Source of the DNA: an uncultured Lachnospiraceae bacterium
Lineage (GTDB): Bacteria > Bacillota > Clostridia > Lachnospirales > Lachnospiraceae
DNA: 55,265 nt
NCBI GenBank assembly: GCA_910585545.1
Contig: CAJUFN010000014.1
Location: 1-55,265 of the forward strand
Direction of reading: 5' to 3'
The position numbers and the translations under genes were made by a program. Positions 50,805 to 55,265 of the stretch are shown here, in pieces; position 1 is the stretch's first letter; each line of letters starts with the position of its first letter. The notes below the pieces were generated by a model that was not told the DNA's origin, did no database searches, and saw only the letters and a list, made by a program, of their open reading frames with translations.

Positions 50805-52676
50805 CTATCTCTCTTCATCTGTATCTGCTTTTTCTTTTCTGCTTCGAAACAAGGAATAACCGACCAATACCGTTCCTGCCCCAAGCATAAGAAGCATCCT
50901 CACGGAACCGGTCACCGGTAATTTTTTCCCAACCGTATTGATGACCGTAATGTTTGCAGCACCATCATTTGCATCTGTGATCAGTTCTACATCGGACTCT
51001 TTGTATGCACCTTCTAAGAATGTTTTGATATGTGCATCTGCTTCCAGCTTCTGCAATGTCCTGTCGGCAGCTCCATCTCCTTTGATGTAATCATTTCTGT
51101 TGTCTGTGAATGTCGCTTTTAAGTTCAATACGATTGGGTCAAGAAGCCGTCGGTATCCGGTCGGCGCTTTCGTTTCTTTCAGATAATAAGTGCCGCTGTC
51201 CAATCCATAAATCACAAAGGTACCATCTGTACCTGATACCATCTCCACTGCCTCTGTTGGAGCAGTGCCGCCTATATGATCATCTCCCCCAAGACTGTCA
51301 CGATTGATCACGTTATATCCATCTTCTGTTTTCTTTACATAGACTTCGTTCTTCAATTCTGCATCGGAATACAGACGAAATTTAGCGCCTTCTAATTTCA
51401 GATTATGATTATTGGTCTTTAACGCGTTGATCTTATAGGTAAAACATACCACCGTATCCCATGGCGTATAGCCGGTGCTTCCTTCACCGTCATGATCCGG
51501 GTCATTTGAGAATTCCAGACGTACATCGTTTTCAAATCCCGGACGTCCGGTATCTTTTGCGGCATTATCATTGAGGGTGGCATTGTAAGTAAGGACTACT
51601 TTCTGTCCATAAATGTTTTCATCCAGATTGTTTTTGCGGTCAAATTCACGGTCTACGATTGCTTTGATATCTTTGATCTCTACTTGGAAGGTTTCTCCAT
51701 CTCCCGGATCTGTGATTACCGCAAACTCTGATTTTTTCAAGGTATAACTCTTGGATTGTTCATCAGATTCATAGATCTTAATGCCAATAGAATCTTTCTG
51801 AAAGGTCAACGCCTCATCCATCACATCATGCCATGCGTAATAATAGGTATCATAGCCATTGATATTTGGAATATTGGACTCATATTTATATGGCACGGTC
51901 TGTCCAATCTCATAATCTCCGATATCATTCCAGCCTTCATTTCCAACTTTATCCTGACCATCATCTTCCTGGATTTTTTTGATGACATTTGGATAGTCGG
52001 ATTTGATATTGACCTCTGCCTTTGGATTAGCAGTGTTTACGATACACATAGATGCTGCCGAATGGGTTCCTTCTGCTTGTGTCACTTCGTCTACGATATA
52101 ATAGCCGTATTCCAGACCTTCGATTACAACTGAATTATCTGCCTGTACCGCAGATACCCTTACCATATCTGCCGATACATTGTCTGCCACAAACTGGTCT
52201 CTTAATTCTTCTACAAAGTAACGGTAGGCACTGTAAGAACCTTCCAATGTCTGCTCTGCCTGTGCTCCCTCCACTTGGTTGCGATTCAATGACTGGATAT
52301 AATCAATCACTTCATACTCGGTTACGCTTTCCGCTGCTTTTCCAAGTTTCTTCCCAACAACCGTCTTTAATGAATTCTCATACACCGGATGAAACGTATA
52401 ATTGATGGATTCTCCGCCTGCCGCATTTTCTGCATAGAACAGCTGATAGACATGGAAGCTCTTTCCGGTTAACCTCTGCCCTTCATTTCCCTGAATGGTG
52501 ATGCTGGCATCTCCTCTGCCAAAGTCTGCACGTCCTCCCGGTGTCGTCAGCGTAGTACGGACCTGCATTTCTGCGGCAGATACCTGGATAGTTCCCATAG
52601 TTCCTGCGATACCTGCGGTTGCTACGGATACGGAAAGTACGAATGCATATAAACTTTTGATTACCTTGTTTTTCAT
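50805..52676 (-). CDS. Major pilin, SpaA/FimA-type isopeptide-forming backbone
   Basis: A 623-aa secreted protein: signal peptide (cut near VSA-AE), several CnaB-type immunoglobulin-like domains, a pilin-motif-like SDYPNVIKK (near 240, providing a possible sortase lysine), an E-box GTYYLKETKAPTGY (near 500), and the sorting signal LPVTG, membrane span and RKEKADTDEER. It is the probable polymerised shaft of a pilus. It follows the adhesin gene by 19 bp and precedes the sortase gene by 31 bp. Confidence 0.9.
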   Translation of the reverse strand: MKNKVIKSLYAFVLSVSVATAGIAGTMGTIQVSAAEMQVRTTLTTPGGRADFGRGDASITIQGNEGQRLTGKSFHVYQLFYAENAAGGESINYTFHPVYENSLKTVVGKKLGKAAESVTEYEVIDYIQSLNRNQVEGAQAEQTLEGSYSAYRYFVEELRDQFVADNVSADMVRVSAVQADNSVVIEGLEYGYYIVDEVTQAEGTHSAASMCIVNTANPKAEVNIKSDYPNVIKKIQEDDGQDKVGNEGWNDIGDYEIGQTVPYKYESNIPNINGYDTYYYAWHDVMDEALTFQKDSIGIKIYESDEQSKSYTLKKSEFAVITDPGDGETFQVEIKDIKAIVDREFDRKNNLDENIYGQKVVLTYNATLNDNAAKDTGRPGFENDVRLEFSNDPDHDGEGSTGYTPWDTVVCFTYKINALKTNNHNLKLEGAKFRLYSDAELKNEVYVKKTEDGYNVINRDSLGGDDHIGGTAPTEAVEMVSGTDGTFVIYGLDSGTYYLKETKAPTGYRRLLDPIVLNLKATFTDNRNDYIKGDGAADRTLQKLEADAHIKTFLEGAYKESDVELITDANDGAANITVINTVGKKLPVTGSVRMLLMLGAGTVLVGYSLFRSRKEKADTDEER

Positions 52677-52695
52677 ATTTTATTTCCTCACTTTT

Positions 52696-55265
52696 CTAAA
52701 CAAATTTAAAATTTTTTCTGTTCATAATCATTGCCAGAGCTGCCAGCATTGCTCCTAAAATCATAAATAAGGTGGTTTCTGAGCCGGTATCCGGCAGTCT
52801 CATCCCAACAGTATTGATGATTGTCATATGGACTTCCCGGTCTGCTTTTGTTCCGGCTACGCTAAACATTCCATCCGAATCGGAAGTACCTGTATATGCT
52901 TTTCCATTTACATAGAAGATAAACTCCTCTTTTACCGGAGTACTTTCGGTATAGATTTCATAGGTCACCGGATTCCCTTCTGCATCCAGCGGCAACCGGT
53001 ATCCCGCCGGTGCTTTTGTCTCCTGCAGATAATAAATCCTGCCCACTTCCAAGCCTTCCAGTTCCAAAAGTCCTTCTTCATTGGTGGTGCCTTTCATAAC
53101 CTCCTGCGTACATTCTTCATTACTATACAAGGCAAACTCAGCACCGGAAAGAAGCTTGTCCTTATTATTTTCTTTATGTATAAAAAGCTGAAATGGCGAA
53201 AGCTTATCTTCTACCAGCAAGGAAATATTTCCCTCCTCCGTAACCTCAAACACTACATTTCCAAGTGTGGCATCGAGCGTGGATGTGAGCGTGACCTTAT
53301 TATCTTCTGCGACCTCAAATGCAATGAGATTGCCATTGATTTCATATCCATCCATCACTGAGATTTCGGAAATCACATGGTGACCATGCTGCAGCCCCTT
53401 GAATGACAGCTTTCCATCTGTATCTGTCTCCAATGTCTCCTTCGTTCCATCTGGTTTGGTATGTTCAAACTTGGCTCCCGGAATTGCGATATCTGTTCCT
53501 GCCTGTTTCTTTACTAAATCTAGCTTGAAGATGTTTTCCGGGATAACAGGTTGGTTGTAGGTATTTACCCATTCTGCATTTCCTTCTGTCGTAATCTGCC
53601 GTACAAAGATTTCCGGGTTAAGTAAGTATCCCTCCGGTGCCTTTGTTTCCTGTATGGTAATTGTTCCAATCGGAATAGACGAATATCCATCCGGACTCAT
53701 GTATAACTCGTTTCCTAAAACTTTATATTCGTTATCGTAATAACAAAATCCATCCTCATCAGTTTCAAATACCCATGTACGATCTGGACTCTTTCCTAAG
53801 TCAGCTGGGTCTTTATTTACTTCCCACAAACCTGCATAGTACTTCACCGTAAACTGCGCCCCTTGCAACGTCGCGCTTCCCTGTGGTTTATTCGCATTGG
53901 TTTCCGCATCCACTTTTCCAAGCAGCACCCCAACCGGGTCCATCTGTGGCAAATCTGCAAACTCCACTGTAGTAAGCTTTCCTGAGGTAATCGTGATTGT
54001 CTTCGTAGCCGGATCTAGCGCAAACCCCGGCGGCGCTTTTAGCTCTTTCACATAATAGGTGCCCGGATTTAATGTCAGTGTATTGGAATTCCCATTGGCA
54101 TCGGTGGTAAATATCCCTACTCTGGACGTCCCGGAAAGAGAGGCACTGCTATATACACCAAACTCTGCTCCGGCCAAAGAATAGCAACTGTTTCCATTGG
54201 TTAATTCCGGATTGGCAGATTTCTTTTTCAAAACCGCTTGTCCGGATGGGTTGTACGTTCCGCCCCATTTGCTAAGCGGCTGACCTTCTCCCTGGTAGAT
54301 CACCCCATAGGCATCCGTAAAGTACTGATAATTGTTTTTTGCCCAGGTGATTCCTTGTAAACGGAATTCCGACTTATGGGTGGCGATCCAATGTCCTTGC
54401 CCACAAGTGATATTATTTCCGGTTTCAATTTCTATCCCGGTTCCATACCATCCATGTACCTCGTTCAAAACCCACCATACGGCACACTGCTTCAGCAAAT
54501 AGTCATAACGGCTGTTAATCCCACTGCACATGTAATGGTCGTAATAATAGAACATCGCCGCAATGGTCTGAATCGTAGCCCGGTTATAAAGTTTGCCCGC
54601 ATCCACGGCAGTCTTATATCCGGCTTTAAAGTTGATATTTGGATCGGCACAATATAATTGTTCTCCAGAGCTTGCTCCAAGCATTCCTTCGTTCCAATGC
54701 TGCAATACCGGCCATTTCGGATCATTATAGTTGATGACATCAATGGCACCAATGGCTTTTTCCAGTACTTTTGTATAAATCGTTTCCCTTGATGCCTTGG
54801 CTTTTATCCTCTCCTGACCGTCATATCCTTCTGCAAAACCAACTCCGATTTCCTGTAACATCGCTTTTGCTTGTGCATTCTCTCTTAGAATCTCTTCTGC
54901 ATTTCTTTCCGTTTGGATTTCTTCCTCCTCAACGATTTCTTTTCTCTCTTCAGATATATCTTCAGAATCGTCCAGGTCTGTTCTCCCCGGATTGCTTTTA
55001 CTGTCTTCTTCCGGTTGCTTTACTTCCTCTTCTTCCAATTGTTCTTCTTCCTTTTCAACGGTTTCTTTTGCTTCTTCGAAGACATTCTCCGAACACGGTT
55101 CTTCCACTTCTTCGAACTGTTCTTCGCTGCTTTTTTCTTGCTGCTCTACTACCTCTTGTATCACTTTCCTATCTTCAGACTCTGCCTGCACCTGGAACGT
55201 TGTTCCAAACATATAAAATGTCAAGACCCAATGTACAAAAAATATTATATAAAAATGTACAATTA
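52696..55265 (-). CDS. Thioester-domain pilus-tip adhesin, 5' end beyond the window
   Basis: The frame is open to the right edge; the visible N terminus (IVHFYIIFFVHWVLTFYMFG, then TTFQVQA) is a hydrophobic signal segment, so the true start is outside. Numbered from the TTG at 55224, an acidic stalk (18-120) is followed by a thioester domain: Cys192 in LYCADP and Gln246 in KQCAVWWVL match the Cys-Gln pair that forms an internal thioester. Four SpaA/CnaB-type repeats follow, each with an E-box (VKELKAPPG, IQETKAPEG, ISEISVMDG, LQETKAPAG), then the sorting signal LPDTG, membrane span and NRKNFKFV. Thioester adhesins attach covalently to host or bacterial amines. Confidence 0.88.
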   Translation of the reverse strand, partial: IVHFYIIFFVHWVLTFYMFGTTFQVQAESEDRKVIQEVVEQQEKSSEEQFEEVEEPCSENVFEEAKETVEKEEEQLEEEEVKQPEEDSKSNPGRTDLDDSEDISEERKEIVEEEEIQTERNAEEILRENAQAKAMLQEIGVGFAEGYDGQERIKAKASRETIYTKVLEKAIGAIDVINYNDPKWPVLQHWNEGMLGASSGEQLYCADPNINFKAGYKTAVDAGKLYNRATIQTIAAMFYYYDHYMCSGINSRYDYLLKQCAVWWVLNEVHGWYGTGIEIETGNNITCGQGHWIATHKSEFRLQGITWAKNNYQYFTDAYGVIYQGEGQPLSKWGGTYNPSGQAVLKKKSANPELTNGNSCYSLAGAEFGVYSSASLSGTSRVGIFTTDANGNSNTLTLNPGTYYVKELKAPPGFALDPATKTITITSGKLTTVEFADLPQMDPVGVLLGKVDAETNANKPQGSATLQGAQFTVKYYAGLWEVNKDPADLGKSPDRTWVFETDEDGFCYYDNEYKVLGNELYMSPDGYSSIPIGTITIQETKAPEGYLLNPEIFVRQITTEGNAEWVNTYNQPVIPENIFKLDLVKKQAGTDIAIPGAKFEHTKPDGTKETLETDTDGKLSFKGLQHGHHVISEISVMDGYEINGNLIAFEVAEDNKVTLTSTLDATLGNVVFEVTEEGNISLLVEDKLSPFQLFIHKENNKDKLLSGAEFALYSNEECTQEVMKGTTNEEGLLELEGLEVGRIYYLQETKAPAGYRLPLDAEGNPVTYEIYTESTPVKEEFIFYVNGKAYTGTSDSDGMFSVAGTKADREVHMTIINTVGMRLPDTGSETTLFMILGAMLAALAMIMNRKNFKFV

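Larger units (their letters stand above)
29768..55265. mobile_element. Integrative conjugative element, left end to beyond the right edge
   Basis: From about 29,768 the window carries a coherent conjugative element: VirD4, PcfB-like, MOBP relaxase, MobC, VirB4, PrgI, TrbL/VirB6-like and TrbC/VirB2-like proteins, wall hydrolase, ArdC-like antirestriction protein, candidate oriT, two toxin-like pairs and a pilus operon. The gene set resembles the Tn1549/CTn-type elements of Clostridia. The left boundary is inferred from the broken gene at 28881-29777. No integrase, recombinase or excisionase gene is inside the window, so the right end and attachment sites cannot be defined. The mobilisation block looks more AT-rich than the flanking chromosome (judged by eye). 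Confidence 0.85.

Noticed and set aside
29768..55265. Integrase, transposase, IS element or CRISPR array within the element
   Set aside because: I found no protein with recombinase or transposase motifs and no regular repeat-spacer array; the 21-22 bp iterons have no unique spacers of CRISPR size.
1..55265. rRNA, tRNA, T-box or known metabolite riboswitch
   Set aside because: No tRNA cloverleaf, rRNA block or recognisable riboswitch core was seen in the intergenic regions I read; leaders of gltX and purF are too short.

Overview
The window reads as a Lachnospiraceae-type (Clostridia, Firmicutes) chromosome carrying the greater part of an integrative conjugative element. Pointers are the low GC content, strong AGGAGG-type ribosome binding sites, the DUF5716/DUF5717 gene pair, the split ThrE exporter, a Bce-type transporter with its two-component system, and sortase-anchored surface proteins. 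The genus cannot be fixed from this sequence alone. Almost all genes lie on the minus strand; only three convincing genes are on the plus strand.

Chromosomal part, about 1-29,770. Housekeeping and metabolic genes include a GH13 debranching-enzyme relative that has lost its catalytic residues, an orphan sugar-type binding lipoprotein, a DUF1292 protein, a UvrD/PcrA-family helicase, gltX, an M18 aminopeptidase, a sirtuin-like protein without the catalytic His, a two-gene ThrE exporter, purF and an amino-acid ABC importer. A three-gene operon (DUF5717, DUF5716 with an Hsp70-like layout, and a TPR protein; 14,588-19,918) has no described function that I know of. A divergent HisC/CobD-like aminotransferase follows. 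Then comes a Bce-like module: transglutaminase-like membrane protein, response regulator, short-loop histidine kinase, a wall-anchored beta-helix protein, ABC ATPase and FtsX permease. Several promoters, terminators and one candidate operator can be read in the gaps.

Mobile part, about 29,770 to the right edge. A plus-strand gene (28,881-29,777), which I recognise as the N-terminal part of a longer clostridial cell-wall/spore-associated protein, stops abruptly. From there on everything belongs to a conjugative element. In transcription order (right to left) it carries: a sortase-C pilus operon with a thioester-domain adhesin; a type IV secretion block (TrbC/VirB2-like, TrbL/VirB6-like, PrgI, VirB4, CHAP/lysozyme hydrolase); a HipA/CtkA-like kinase pair; a candidate oriT next to six iterons spaced 21-22 bp; a mobilisation block (ribbon-helix-helix-like protein, MobC, MOBP relaxase, coiled-coil protein, ArdC-like antirestriction protein, DUF5688, HTH protein, PcfB-like protein, VirD4 coupling ATPase); and a GNAT/small-protein toxin-antitoxin-like pair beside the left end. 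No integrase is visible, so the element must continue beyond the right edge, where the pilus adhesin gene is also cut.

The parts fit one picture. The relaxase, its accessory proteins and the oriT/iteron region would process the DNA, VirD4 and VirB4 with the TrbL/TrbC proteins would export it, the hydrolase would open the wall, and the pilus with its covalent-bonding adhesin could hold donor and recipient together. The kinase and GNAT pairs look like maintenance modules. The least-described items are the DUF5717/DUF5716/TPR operon, the element-borne thioester pilus, the iteron-oriT region, and the two pseudo-enzymes (GH13 and sirtuin).
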